DNA of 64,000 nucleotides from 1-14-2-50-31-20 sp964617555 (GCA_964617555.1 CAZTYP010000106.1:60952-124951); one strand, 5' to 3'. Shown: positions 26,136-36,014, counted from the stretch's first letter. Translations and numbers: made by a program. The notes: generated from the letters alone by a model not told the origin.

Positions 26136-27048
26136 GTTCTACCTCCTCTTCTTCTTTGCCGACAGTGTCAATAAAAATCTCTTCCAAGGAAATATCATTT
26201 GCATCAAATTTTTTAACTTCAACATTGTTTTCAACAAGCAGTTTAAGAAGTTGTTGTATATGTTCTTCTTCTTTTACCTTAATACCCACGCTGTTACCGT
26301 AATCGGAAATATTTTCGATAATAGGGTGCTCTTTAAGAAAGGAGATATCTCCGGTATAATTAAGACTTATATTTTTTTGAGAGTATTTTGCTTTTATTTC
26401 ACTTAAACTTCCGTTAATTTTTATTTTTCCTTTATCTATAATGGCAATATTATCGCACATTTTTTCGGCAAAAGACATTACATGAGTGGAAAACAAAATT
26501 ATTTTCCCTTCTTTTTTAAAATCCATTATTATGTTTTTCATAAGATTTGTATTAATGGGATCAAGTCCCGAAAAGAGTTCGTCTAAAATTAATACTTCGG
26601 GGTTATGTAAGAGGGTTGCAATAAATTGTATCTTTTGTTGATTTCCTTTTGAAAGATCTTCAATTTTAGAATTTATTCTGTCGGCAAGATCAAATTTTTC
26701 TAAATACTCTTTTGCCAGTTTTGTTACTTCTTTTCCCTTTTTACCTTTTATTTCGGCAAAAAAAAGGAGAGTTTCCAATACCTTCATTTTTTTATACAGA
26801 CCGCGTTCTTCGGGTAAATACCCCACTCTGCTGTTAAAATTGGGGCCTGCTTTTATATTTCCAAAAGAAATTTCCCCGCTATCAGGCAAATAAATGTTCA
26901 TTATCATTCTTATTGTTGTGGTTTTACCCGCACCATTTCGTCCTAGCAGTCCGAATATTGAGCCCTCTGGAACAGAAAAGGAGGCATTATCAACAGCTTT
27001 AATATTTCCGAATGATTTGGAAACGTTGTTTATTTTGAGTACTGCCAT
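26128..27048 (-). CDS. ABC transporter ATP-binding protein (NatA-like)
   Basis: A 306-residue ATPase with Walker A GRNGAGKTTT (about residue 36), signature LSKGNQQKIQ, and Walker B VLILDELFSGLDP, followed by the switch histidine in FSTHVM. The C-terminal 80 residues are the extra domain seen in NatA/DrrA-type exporters. It is first in a two-gene operon with the permease, divergent from dnaN across the 522-base gap. Confidence 0.92.
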   Translation of the reverse strand: MAVLKINNVSKSFGNIKAVDNASFSVPEGSIFGLLGRNGAGKTTTIRMIMNIYLPDSGEISFGNIKAGPNFNSRVGYLPEERGLYKKMKVLETLLFFAEIKGKKGKEVTKLAKEYLEKFDLADRINSKIEDLSKGNQQKIQFIATLLHNPEVLILDELFSGLDPINTNLMKNIIMDFKKEGKIILFSTHVMSFAEKMCDNIAIIDKGKIKINGSLSEIKAKYSQKNISLNYTGDISFLKEHPIIENISDYGNSVGIKVKEEEHIQQLLKLLVENNVEVKKFDANDISLEEIFIDTVGKEEEEVEHV

Positions 27049-27570
27049 AAAATCCCCTTAAATATTATAAAATATATAATCAGAAAACAATTGTGTAAAT
27101 TTAATTTATTTTTATCGGAATAAAAACAAATTAAAGAGATTTAATTGTTGTAGATTCAAAAAATTTTTTATTTATTTCCTTTTCTTTTACTTAAATTATT
27201 TTGCTTTGCCGTTTTTCCCGTTTGCAAACAGTACGTTGTATAACAATTAATTCCAACGTTTTATCTAAAAAAAGCCAAACGTAAAATTTAATAAGCCGGT
27301 TAATTGGTTAGTTAAAACTAACAAAGTTGATATTATTAATAAAACAGATAAACAGCAAACTTAGGCAGTTAAATAACACACCTGGTTTTGATGGAAACGG
27401 AGTCTATTCTTTTGCGGCACTTTCAAATTTAATTTTCAACTGTTTTTTAACTTTCTCCAATTATGAAACACGCTTATTTGTTGGTGATTTACCATGTATT
27501 CGCCTTTGTAATAATGCTTTATTTTTCTTATTTTTATACGTTATAAACTATAAAATTCGGAGTTAATTTA
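27049..27570. other. 522-base non-coding gap before dnaN
   Basis: Divergent region between the ABC exporter and dnaN. It is AT-rich on the left and less so around 27200-27500. I find an inverted repeat at 27307-27322, a TTGT/ACAA pair at 27236-27246 and one 8/9 DnaA-box-like site (ATTTACACA, reverse strand of 27092-27100), but no cluster of boxes. A 79-codon plus-strand frame (27327-27566) looks non-coding. A GGAG (27559-27562) precedes the dnaN ATG. Confidence 0.5.
27307..27322. repeat. Inverted repeat, possible operator
   Basis: GTTAGTT (27307-27313) and AACTAAC (27316-27322) form a perfect 7-base inverted repeat with a 2-base centre, in the divergent gap between the ABC exporter and dnaN. 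The size and symmetry suit a dimeric regulator site, but no bound regulator is known. Confidence 0.4.
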
Positions 27571-28719
27571 ATGGAATTCAAAGTTAATAGTAAAGAATTG
27601 GAAAAGTTGCTTACCAAGATAATTCCTGCCGTTCCAACACGTACGCCAATGTCTATTTTGGAAAACTTTTTGTTTGAAATTAAGGACGGCTCTTTAACAA
27701 TAATTGCAACAGATTTGGAAATTTCCATGAAATCTTCAATAAATATTGTTGCTGAAGAGAATATTTCCTTGGTTGTTCCGGCTAAATTAACATACGATAT
27801 ACTTAAATCGCTTGGCGATACAACCGTAAATTTTGAGATTACCGAAAACAAAAAAATAAATTTAAAAACGGAATACGGAGAATATTCTATCAGCTACTTG
27901 GATGCCGAAGAATATCCCGAAATTCCTTCTTTCCCAACCGAAGAAGATGAGATTAATGAATTTAATATTAATGGTTTACAATTAAAAAGTGCATTTGATA
28001 CTTCTGCTTTTGCGATGAGCAAAGAGGAAATGCGTCCGGCAATGATGGGAACATTGCTGGAATTTGAAGAAGAAGGTTTGCGCTTTGTTGCAACCGACGG
28101 ACATAGATTGGTTAATTTACTGAAAAAAGGAATACATGCGGATTTTCTTGAAGAAGATGATAAAAAAGAAGTAAAATATGTTATTCCCGAAAAAGCCATT
28201 ACCGTATTGCAAAAAATTCTTGATGATAAAGATGTTACGGTATATATGAGTAATACCCACATGTCGTTTAAGTTGAGCGATATCGAATTAATTACTCGAT
28301 TAATTTCTCAAAAATATCCGGAGTACAGAAGTGTAATTCCTTTGGAAAACGAATTTGAATTAAAATTAAAAACAAAAGATTTATTGGCGGCAATAAAACG
28401 CATGATGCTCTTTTCGGTTTCTTCCAGTACCCGAAGAGTTAAGTTTTCCATCACGGAAAACAACTTGGAAATTTCGGCTGAAGATGTTGATATGGGAAAT
28501 TCCGGAAAGGAACACATAGAATGTGAATATAACGGAACACCTATTGATATTGGATTTAATGCCCAGTATGTAAATGATATTTTAAGTCATTTAACTTCCG
28601 AAGAAAAAATTGTTTTCAAGTTGCATTCGGCTAATAAAGCGGTAATTATTGTTCCCGAAAAGAGCAACGAAAAACAAGATTTAATGATGTTAATTATGCC
28701 GGTCAGACTTAATAACTAA
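27571..28719 (+). CDS. dnaN: DNA polymerase III sliding clamp (beta subunit)
   Basis: A 382-residue protein with the three repeated clamp domains. Recognisable segments are MEFKVNSKELEKLLTKIIPA, TPMSILENFL, FVATDGHRLV around residue 170-180, ALIKRMMLFS-like AAIKRMMLFSVSSSTRRV and the C-terminal LMMLIMPVRL. It tethers polymerase to DNA as a dimeric ring. It heads a plus-strand block with recF, a DUF721 gene, gyrB and gyrA; dnaA, which often precedes dnaN, is absent. Confidence 0.96.
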   Translation: MEFKVNSKELEKLLTKIIPAVPTRTPMSILENFLFEIKDGSLTIIATDLEISMKSSINIVAEENISLVVPAKLTYDILKSLGDTTVNFEITENKKINLKTEYGEYSISYLDAEEYPEIPSFPTEEDEINEFNINGLQLKSAFDTSAFAMSKEEMRPAMMGTLLEFEEEGLRFVATDGHRLVNLLKKGIHADFLEEDDKKEVKYVIPEKAITVLQKILDDKDVTVYMSNTHMSFKLSDIELITRLISQKYPEYRSVIPLENEFELKLKTKDLLAAIKRMMLFSVSSSTRRVKFSITENNLEISAEDVDMGNSGKEHIECEYNGTPIDIGFNAQYVNDILSHLTSEEKIVFKLHSANKAVIIVPEKSNEKQDLMMLIMPVRLNN

Positions 28720-28721
28720 AT

Positions 28722-29834
28722 ATGGTGTTGAATAAGATAGAATTGAGAAATTACAGATTACATTTGCATACAAAAATAGATTTCTCAAAACATCTGAATT
28801 ATATTGTTGGCGGAAACGGACAGGGTAAAACATCCCTTATAGAATCTATCTATTATTTATGCACATCAAAAAATTTAACTCAATCTAAAGATTATGAAGT
28901 TGTAAGATTCAATGAATCTTATTTTAATGTTACCGGTAGTTTTAGAGATTTAACCGGCAATAATGTTAGAGTTTTTTTTGATAAGACCGAGAATAAAAAA
29001 TCAATTTTTATTGATGATAAACAGATTGGCAGGGCGGCAAATTTAATAGGAAAATTCCCCGTTGTAACATTAATTCCCGCTAATCATTCTATTACGCAAG
29101 GAGCACCGGCAGACAGAAGAAAATATTTCGATTCTGTTATTGCTCAATCGAACAATACTTATTTAAGAATATTGTTGGATTATAATAAAACATTAAGACA
29201 AAGAGCGTCGTTGCTTAATTTAATTAAAGAAAACAGAACGCAAAAATTGCTTGATGAATTATCCGTATGGACGGAAACCCTTGTAAATCAAGGAACGGAA
29301 ATAATAGAGCACAGAATAAAGTTCTTACAAATTTTTAATGATTATTTTCATAATTCGTACAAAAAAATTATGGATAACGAAGAAATCCCTTCAATTGAAT
29401 ATCTTTATTTAAATGGTTCCGACAAAGCTAATATAAAAAATGTTTTTGTTAAAGAGTTGGATAATAATTTCAATACGGAAATTATTCGAGGAAAAAATTT
29501 AATTGGACCTCACAGAGATGAATTCATATTCAAAATAAACGAAAGAGAATTAAAAAAATACGGTTCTCAAGGACAACACAAAACTTTTTTAATTGCACTT
29601 AAATTCGGAGAGTTCTTTTATTTGAAGGATATTATAGGAAGAACACCTATCTTTTTAATGGATGATGTTTTCGGAGAATTAGATGCTTTCAGAGCCGGCA
29701 AAATAAGCAAATATATGAAAAAGATAGGACAAGCTTTTATTACGCTTACGGATTTATCTAACTTTGAATATTTGTCTAAAAGCGAAAACGATTTGATAAT
29801 TAAAGTTAATAAAGGGCAGGTTGTATATGCCTAG
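28722..29834 (+). CDS. recF: DNA repair/recombination protein RecF
   Basis: A 370-residue SMC-like ATPase for loading RecA at gaps. Walker A is GGNGQGKTSLIESIYYL (about residue 31), the signature helix ends near GPHRDEF, and Walker B with D-loop is PIFLMDDVFGELDAFR. It starts two bases after dnaN and overlaps the next gene by eight bases. The N-terminal MVLNKIELRNYRLH is typical. Confidence 0.95.
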   Translation: MVLNKIELRNYRLHLHTKIDFSKHLNYIVGGNGQGKTSLIESIYYLCTSKNLTQSKDYEVVRFNESYFNVTGSFRDLTGNNVRVFFDKTENKKSIFIDDKQIGRAANLIGKFPVVTLIPANHSITQGAPADRRKYFDSVIAQSNNTYLRILLDYNKTLRQRASLLNLIKENRTQKLLDELSVWTETLVNQGTEIIEHRIKFLQIFNDYFHNSYKKIMDNEEIPSIEYLYLNGSDKANIKNVFVKELDNNFNTEIIRGKNLIGPHRDEFIFKINERELKKYGSQGQHKTFLIALKFGEFFYLKDIIGRTPIFLMDDVFGELDAFRAGKISKYMKKIGQAFITLTDLSNFEYLSKSENDLIIKVNKGQVVYA

Positions 29835-30117
29835 AAGTTTCAAAAGCAGAAGTATTGCTGATGTTTTATTCAATGAGAAGGAATTTAGCAAAATAGTAAA
29901 AACGGCAAATCAAGAAGAAGTTATACTTAAATTTCACGATGTTTTCCCCGAGCTGAAAAAAATAGCACAAGCCGTAAAGTTTACAAAAAGTGTGCTTTTC
30001 CTTCGCGTAGAAAATTCTGTTTGGAGAAATGAACTTAACTTAAAACAAGAAGCAATGATAAAAAAAATTAAAAAGCATTTTAATAAAGTAAACATAAAAA
30101 AAATTAAATTTATTTAA
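29827..30117 (+). CDS. DUF721 (DciA-like) protein
   Basis: A 96-residue protein, taking the ATG at 29827 rather than an upstream TTG. It matches DUF721: SIADVLFNEKEFSKIVK at the start, and a C-terminal segment (LFLRVENSVWRNELNLKQEAMIKKIKKHF) forming the KH-like fold. DUF721 proteins of the DciA group load or act on the replicative helicase DnaB in bacteria lacking DnaC. Placement between recF and gyrB fits replication. The short length is within the family's range. Confidence 0.8.
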   Translation: MPRSFKSRSIADVLFNEKEFSKIVKTANQEEVILKFHDVFPELKKIAQAVKFTKSVLFLRVENSVWRNELNLKQEAMIKKIKKHFNKVNIKKIKFI

Positions 30118-30141
30118 GAAAAAGATTGAGGTACAATAATC

Positions 30142-32079
30142 GTGAGTAAAGAATATTCAGCCAGTAATATAAACGTATTAAAAGGATTGGAAGCCGTAAG
30201 AAAAAGACCCGCAATGTATATCGGAGATGTAGGCCCGAGAGGGTTGCATCACTTGGTAAACGAGGTTGTTGATAATAGTATCGACGAAGCGTTGGCAGGG
30301 TACAACGATACCGTTTTGGTTTCTATCAATAAAGACGGCAGTGTTACCGTAGAAGATAAAGGGCGCGGAATTCCCGTTGATATTCATCCCGTTGAAAAAG
30401 TTTCGGCGTTGCAGGTTGTTATGACCGTATTACATGCCGGCGGTAAATTTGATAAGGATAGTTATAAAGTTTCCGGCGGACTTCACGGCGTTGGTGTTTC
30501 CGTTGTTAATGCCCTTTCGGAGTGGATGATGGTAGAAGTAAAACGCAACGGTAAAAAATATTTTCAGGAATATAAAAGAGGTATTCCCGTTGCGGAAGTA
30601 AAAGAGATTGGGAAAGTTAAAAAAAATGAAACCGGAACGAAGGTTACCTTTAAACCCGATTCCGAAATTTTTACTACTACTAAATTTAAATTTGCCACTC
30701 TTGCCGAAAGAATGAGAGAACTGGCATATTTAAATAAAAACATCTCCATAACAATCAAAGATGAAATTGAAGGAGAAAACGAAACATACCATTTCAAAGG
30801 CGGAATAATAGAGTTTGTTAAATATCTTGATGAAACAAGAACCGTTTTGCATAAACCTATTTATATAGAAGGAGAAAAAGACAATGTTCCGGTTGAAATT
30901 GCTTTTGAATACAGCGATGCTTATTCCGATAATATTTTAACCTATGTTAATAATATTAACACACACGAGGGTGGGACACACCTTTCCGGCTTTAAGACGG
31001 CGCTTACCCGTACGTTTAATAATTACGCATCAAAAAATAATTTGATAAAAAGTAACAAAAAAATAAATCTTACCGGAGATGATTTTAGAGAAGGTTTAAC
31101 AGCGGTTATTTCCGTTAAAGTTGCCGAGCCTCAATTTGAAGGACAAACAAAAACCAAGCTGGGTAACAGTGAAGTGAAATCCATTGTGGAAACCCTTGTG
31201 GGTGAAAAACTTTCCGAGTTCTTGGAAGAAAATCCGTCAATAGGTAAAAAAGTAATAGAAAAATGTACACGTGCCGCAGAAGCTCGCGAAGCCGCACGTA
31301 AAGCAAGAGAACTTGTTCGTCGTAAAAACGTATTGGATTCAATGCATCTCCCAGGCAAACTTGCCGATTGTTCCATTAACGACCCCGAACATACCGAAAT
31401 ATACATTGTGGAAGGGGATTCCGCCGGCGGCTCCGCTAAACAAGGCAGAGACAGACGTTTTCAAGCCATACTTCCGCTTAAAGGAAAAATTCTTAACGTA
31501 GAAAAAGCCAAAATGAATAAAATTTTGGAAAACAACGAAATTAAAGCTATCATCTCTGCTATTGGTTCAGGTATAGGTACGGAATTTAATGCGGAAAAAG
31601 CACGATACGGAAAAGTTATTATTATGACGGATGCCGACGTGGACGGCAGCCATATTCGTACGCTGTTATTGACGTTTTTCTATCGCTATATGAAAGAACT
31701 TGTTGAAACCGGCAGAATATTTATTGCTCAACCGCCGTTGTACAAAATTAAAAAAGGGAAAGAAGAAATTTATGCTTACGACGATGCAGAGCGTGATAAG
31801 ATTCTTTTAAGATTTAAAGGTAACTCATCCGAAAAAACAATTAATGAAGATAATTTACCGAAAGGTGTTACAATATCACGCTACAAAGGTCTTGGGGAAA
31901 TGAATCCCGAACAACTTTGGGAAACTACCATGAACCCCGAAACACGCACGGTTTTACAAGTAAATATCGAAAGTGCTTTGGCGGCGGATAAAATTTTTGA
32001 AACCCTTATGGGCGATGCTGTTGAACCGCGAAGAGAGTTTATTGAAAAGCACGCTAAATATGCCAATATTGATGTTTAG
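30142..32079 (+). CDS. gyrB: DNA gyrase subunit B
   Basis: A 645-residue subunit with GHKL ATPase (EVVDNSIDEALAG, GRGIPVD, GLHGVGVSVVNALS), transducer, and TOPRIM domain (VEGDSAGGSAKQGRDR, then DADVDGSHIRTLL). The C-terminal GRGLGEM-like RYKGLGEMNPEQLWETTM is present. Length fits the short GyrB form without the enterobacterial insert. Start is GTG at 30142. ParE is a possible alternative, but adjacency to gyrA and recF favours GyrB. Confidence 0.95.
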   Translation: MSKEYSASNINVLKGLEAVRKRPAMYIGDVGPRGLHHLVNEVVDNSIDEALAGYNDTVLVSINKDGSVTVEDKGRGIPVDIHPVEKVSALQVVMTVLHAGGKFDKDSYKVSGGLHGVGVSVVNALSEWMMVEVKRNGKKYFQEYKRGIPVAEVKEIGKVKKNETGTKVTFKPDSEIFTTTKFKFATLAERMRELAYLNKNISITIKDEIEGENETYHFKGGIIEFVKYLDETRTVLHKPIYIEGEKDNVPVEIAFEYSDAYSDNILTYVNNINTHEGGTHLSGFKTALTRTFNNYASKNNLIKSNKKINLTGDDFREGLTAVISVKVAEPQFEGQTKTKLGNSEVKSIVETLVGEKLSEFLEENPSIGKKVIEKCTRAAEAREAARKARELVRRKNVLDSMHLPGKLADCSINDPEHTEIYIVEGDSAGGSAKQGRDRRFQAILPLKGKILNVEKAKMNKILENNEIKAIISAIGSGIGTEFNAEKARYGKVIIMTDADVDGSHIRTLLLTFFYRYMKELVETGRIFIAQPPLYKIKKGKEEIYAYDDAERDKILLRFKGNSSEKTINEDNLPKGVTISRYKGLGEMNPEQLWETTMNPETRTVLQVNIESALAADKIFETLMGDAVEPRREFIEKHAKYANIDV

Positions 32080-32139
32080 CATAAGGAATAAGTGCAATTT
32101 GAATATTAAAAATTTTTATAAATAAATACAGAAAAAATT

Positions 32140-34623
32140 ATGTCAACATTTTTTGAAAAAATATTACCTGTTACGCTCGAAGATGAAATGCGTTCATCAT
32201 ATATCGATTACTCAATGTCCGTAATTGTTTCCAGAGCTTTACCCGATGTAAGAGACGGACTTAAACCGGTTCATCGTCGTGTATTATACGGAATGCACGA
32301 ATTAGGATTAGCTCACAACAAAACATATAAAAAATCCGCACGTATTGTGGGTGAAGTTTTAGGTAAGTATCACCCCCACGGTGATTCGGCAGTTTATGAT
32401 TCGATGGTTAGAATGGTTCAACCGTTTTCTCTTCGTTATCCGTTGGTGGACGGGCAAGGAAACTTCGGTTCCGTTGATGGAGATTCGGCAGCGGCAATGC
32501 GTTATACCGAAGCTCGCATGGCAAGAATTTCCGATCTGATGCTAAAAGATTTGGACAAAAACACCTGCGATTTTACTTCTAACTTTGACGATTCGCTTCA
32601 AGAGCCTACGGTGCTTCCGGCATATTTCCCCAACTTATTGGTAAACGGAGCAAGCGGTATTGCCGTGGGAATGGCTACAAACATTCCTCCGCACAATTTA
32701 AATGAAGTTATTGACGGCGTAATTGCTTACATCGATAAACCCGCTTCAACTTCGGCGGATTTAATGAAATATATTACCGCTCCCGATTTCCCTACCGGAG
32801 GAATTATTTACGGCTACGAAGGTGTTAAAGAAGCATATTTAACCGGGCGCGGCAGAGTTGTTGTTCGTGCAAAAGCCAATATCGAAACTCATAAAAACGA
32901 TAGGGAATCAATTATTATCACCGAACTACCTTATCAAGTTAACAAAGCAAATTTAATTGAAAAAATAGCCGAGTTGGTTCGCTCCGGAAAAATTTCGGAC
33001 ATTTCAAATATACGGGATGAATCGGACCGAGACGGAATGCGTGTGGTTATTGAATTAAAACGAGACGGACAACCGGCGGTAATATTAAATCAATTATTTA
33101 AACATACTCAAATGCAAGTAACCTTCGGCGTAATTATGCTTGCTTTGGTTAACGGAATACCCAAGGTGTTAACATTGCAAGAAATGATTAAACATTTTGT
33201 TGACCACAGAATGGATGTGTTAATACGCAGAACAAAATACGAACTTGATGCTGCCGAACGCCGTGCACATATTTTAGAAGGTTATATTATCGCTTTGGAT
33301 AATATTGATGCCGTAATTGAAACAATAAAAAAATCCAAAGATACGGAAACGGCTAAACAAAACTTGATAAAAAAATTCAAACTCTCCGAAATTCAGGCAA
33401 AAGCCATTTTGGATATGCGTTTGCAGCGTTTAACAGGGCTTGAAAGACAAAAAATAGAAAACGAATATAAAGAGATAATAAAATTAATAGAAAAACTTCA
33501 GGGTATTTTAACAAGCGAAACAAAGCGCAATAAAATAATAAAAGAAGAACTTCTTGAAATTAAAAATAAATTCGGTGATGAAAGGAGAACGGAAATCATT
33601 CATGATTACAAAGAATTTTCTCTTGAAGATATTATAGCGGAAGAAGATGTTGTTGTAACAATTTCGCATAACGGGTTCATTAAACGTTTTCCTGTAAGCG
33701 GTTACCGCAGACAGGCGCGCGGAGGAAAAGGGGTAACCGGTGCCGGAACTAAGGATGAAGATTTTATTGAGCATATGTTTATTGCATCCACACATCATTA
33801 TATAATGTTTTTTACCGATAGAGGAAGAGCATATTGGCTTAAAGTTCATGAAATTCCCGAAGGGGGCAGAGCGGCACGCGGACGATCTATTGTTAACCTT
33901 TTGGAAAAAGATAAAAATGAAAATATTACAGCTTTTGTAACTGTTAAAGAATACTCCGACGATAAATATCTTGTAATGGTTACTAAGAACGGAACGGTTA
34001 AAAAAACGGTACTTTCCGCCTATTCAAATGTTCGTCGCGGGGGTATTAATGCTATTAAACTTGTTCCGGGCGACGAGCTTATTGCCGTTAAAATGACCGA
34101 TGGAAACAATCATCTAATTATAGGAACAAAAGACGGAATGGCAATACGCTTCCCCGAAGAAAAGGTTCGCGAGATGGGAAGAACATCAACCGGAGTGCGG
34201 GGAATTAAACTTTCCCCGGGAGATGAGGTAGTAGGGTTTATTGTTGTTCGTTCCGTTTCAACTCTTCTTGTTGTTACCGATAAAGGTTACGGCAAACGAA
34301 GTAAAATAGAAGATTATCGCATAACAAATCGTGGCGGTAAAGGCATAAAAACTATTAAAGCCGGAGAGAAAAACGGAAAGTTAATTGCCCTTATGGAGGT
34401 AAACGACAAAGACGAATTGGTTATAATAACAAACAAAGGAATGGTAATACGTCAAGGTGTTAAAGATATTCGTGTAATGGGGCGTAATACACAAGGCGTT
34501 AGGGTTATTCGTCTTAAGGAAGAAGATTCCATTGCGGATATTGCCAAAGTTGTTGTTGACGATTCGAATGTGAATAATAATGCTAACGATAACAAAACCG
34601 AGGAAGATTCTCCTGCTTTATAG
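32140..34623 (+). CDS. gyrA: DNA gyrase subunit A
   Basis: An 827-residue subunit. SYIDYSMSVIVSRALPDVRD opens the breakage domain; the quinolone-region segment YHPHGDSAVYDS keeps Ser and Asp at the positions where resistance changes occur; the catalytic tyrosine is in AMRYTEARM. The C-terminal pinwheel has six repeated blades and the GyrA box RRQARGGKG, which separates it from ParC. An acidic, asparagine-rich tail follows. A terminator lies 27 bases downstream. Confidence 0.96.
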   Translation: MSTFFEKILPVTLEDEMRSSYIDYSMSVIVSRALPDVRDGLKPVHRRVLYGMHELGLAHNKTYKKSARIVGEVLGKYHPHGDSAVYDSMVRMVQPFSLRYPLVDGQGNFGSVDGDSAAAMRYTEARMARISDLMLKDLDKNTCDFTSNFDDSLQEPTVLPAYFPNLLVNGASGIAVGMATNIPPHNLNEVIDGVIAYIDKPASTSADLMKYITAPDFPTGGIIYGYEGVKEAYLTGRGRVVVRAKANIETHKNDRESIIITELPYQVNKANLIEKIAELVRSGKISDISNIRDESDRDGMRVVIELKRDGQPAVILNQLFKHTQMQVTFGVIMLALVNGIPKVLTLQEMIKHFVDHRMDVLIRRTKYELDAAERRAHILEGYIIALDNIDAVIETIKKSKDTETAKQNLIKKFKLSEIQAKAILDMRLQRLTGLERQKIENEYKEIIKLIEKLQGILTSETKRNKIIKEELLEIKNKFGDERRTEIIHDYKEFSLEDIIAEEDVVVTISHNGFIKRFPVSGYRRQARGGKGVTGAGTKDEDFIEHMFIASTHHYIMFFTDRGRAYWLKVHEIPEGGRAARGRSIVNLLEKDKNENITAFVTVKEYSDDKYLVMVTKNGTVKKTVLSAYSNVRRGGINAIKLVPGDELIAVKMTDGNNHLIIGTKDGMAIRFPEEKVREMGRTSTGVRGIKLSPGDEVVGFIVVRSVSTLLVVTDKGYGKRSKIEDYRITNRGGKGIKTIKAGEKNGKLIALMEVNDKDELVIITNKGMVIRQGVKDIRVMGRNTQGVRVIRLKEEDSIADIAKVVVDDSNVNNNANDNKTEEDSPAL

Positions 34624-34650
34624 ATGAAAACACTATATAGTATTAATAGT

Positions 34651-34683
34651 AAAAAGCCGTGGGTATTTATCCACGGCTTTTTT
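34651..34683 (+). terminator. gyrA terminator
   Basis: AAAAAGCCGTGG (34651-34662) pairs perfectly with CCACGGCTTTTT (34671-34682) around an 8-base loop. The T run at its end and the symmetric A run would let it work in both directions. Confidence 0.9.
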
Positions 34684-34766
34684 CATTAATTTTTTAACAA
34701 AATTTCCGTCATATTAAAATTTCTTCTTTTTTTTGAAAGAATATATTTAGTAAAAACTTTTTGTTT

Positions 34767-34774
34767 TAAATTTG
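34767..34774 (+). promoter_or_regulatory. Candidate -7 box for the trans-sulfuration gene
   Basis: TAAATTTG matches the Bacteroidota -7 consensus TAnnTTTG exactly, 52 bases before the ATG. No convincing upstream TTTG at the usual distance is seen, so it is tentative. Confidence 0.3.
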
Positions 34775-34826
34775 AAAAAAGATAGTTTAATAAAGATGAA
34801 AATATTAAAAAAGGAGTAATAAAATT

Positions 34827-36014
34827 ATGTTTGAAAACAAAAATTTAGGATTCGATTCCAAATGTGTGCATTCCGGTATTGCGGAATATGAATACGGACC
34901 TGTTGTTCCGCCTATTTATCAAACATCAACATTTAAGTTTGAATCCGCACAACACGGAGGTGCATTATTTAAAGGTGAGCAAAAAGGATATATTTACACA
35001 CGAATGCTGAATCCTACGGTACAGGCAATGGAAAATGCTATTGCCGCTTTGGAAAACGGACACAAAGCCCTTGGCTGCGGTAGCGGAATGGCTGCTGTAC
35101 ACACTGTCTTTTCGGCATTGGTTTCCGCCGGTGACCACGTGGTTTGCTCCGAAGCCGTTTATGGTCCTACCGTAACATTACTTAAAACGGTTTTTTCAAA
35201 ATTCGGTGTGGAAACAACATTTGTTGATGCTTCAAATACGGAAGAGATTGAAAAAGCAATAAAACCTAATACAAAAGTAATTTATATAGAAACACCTGGA
35301 AATCCCACTTTGGCAATTGCCGATTTAACCGCCGTTGCGGAAATTGCTCATTCGACAAATGTAAAACTTGTTGTAGATAATACGTTTATGTCTCCGGCCT
35401 TACAAAAGCCGTTGGATTTGGGAGCGGATGTTGTTCTGCACAGTTTAACAAAATTCCTTAACGGGCATGCAGATGTTGTTGGAGGAATTGTTATTGTTAA
35501 AGATGAAGAAGCATATAAACATTTCCGAAAAATTTTAAATCAAACCGGCGGGGTTATTGACCCGTTTAACTCGTTTTTGGTTCACAGAGGATTAAAAACA
35601 TTGTCTTTACGAATGGAACGTCATTCCGCTTCGGCTCAAAAAATAGCGGAATGGTTAGAAGCGCATCCCAAAATTGCATGGGTACGTTACCCGGGTTTAA
35701 AATCGCATCCGCAATATAATATTGCTAAAAAACAACATAAGGCACAAGGCGGAATGATTACTTTTGAAGTTAATGGAGGATTTTCTGCCGGCGAAGCCGT
35801 CATGAACTCCGTAAAACTTTGTCAACTTGCCGTAAGTCTTGGCGGTGTGGAATCTTTAATTCAACATCCCGCAAGCATGACACATGCTTCTATGGGAAAA
35901 GAGATTAGGGAAGAAGCCGGAATTACTGACGGGCTTGTTCGTCTTTCCGTTGGAATTGAAAACGTGGAAGACATTATTGAGGATTTGGGACAAGCTTTGG
36001 ATAATGTTCGTTAA
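34827..36014 (+). CDS. Cys/Met-metabolism PLP enzyme (methionine gamma-lyase / cystathionine lyase-like)
   Basis: A 395-residue fold-type I enzyme of the trans-sulfuration family: PPIYQTSTF, YTRMLNPTVQAMENAIAALE, GCGSGMAAVH, and the PLP lysine in LHSLTKFLNGHADVVGG. Overall similarity is closest to methionine gamma-lyases (AVSLGGVESLIQHPASMTH, EGLVRLSVGIE-type ending). However, the cysteine of the YGCT motif that marks true methionine gamma-lyases is proline here (VYGPTVTL). It could therefore be a cystathionine gamma-lyase or synthase, or a sulfhydrylase. It stands alone, with a good AAGGAG site. Confidence 0.85.
   Translation: MFENKNLGFDSKCVHSGIAEYEYGPVVPPIYQTSTFKFESAQHGGALFKGEQKGYIYTRMLNPTVQAMENAIAALENGHKALGCGSGMAAVHTVFSALVSAGDHVVCSEAVYGPTVTLLKTVFSKFGVETTFVDASNTEEIEKAIKPNTKVIYIETPGNPTLAIADLTAVAEIAHSTNVKLVVDNTFMSPALQKPLDLGADVVLHSLTKFLNGHADVVGGIVIVKDEEAYKHFRKILNQTGGVIDPFNSFLVHRGLKTLSLRMERHSASAQKIAEWLEAHPKIAWVRYPGLKSHPQYNIAKKQHKAQGGMITFEVNGGFSAGEAVMNSVKLCQLAVSLGGVESLIQHPASMTHASMGKEIREEAGITDGLVRLSVGIENVEDIIEDLGQALDNVR

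Noticed and set aside
27327..27566. A 79-codon plus-strand frame just before dnaN
   Set aside because: Composition is not gene-like (Phe/Asn/Leu-rich, no domain), no ribosome binding site, and it ends four bases before the dnaN ATG. It is probably chance.
27049..27570. Possible replication origin upstream of dnaN
   Set aside because: Only one 8/9 DnaA-box-like match (reverse strand 27092-27100) and no cluster or clear unwinding element; dnaA is absent. Position alone is not enough.
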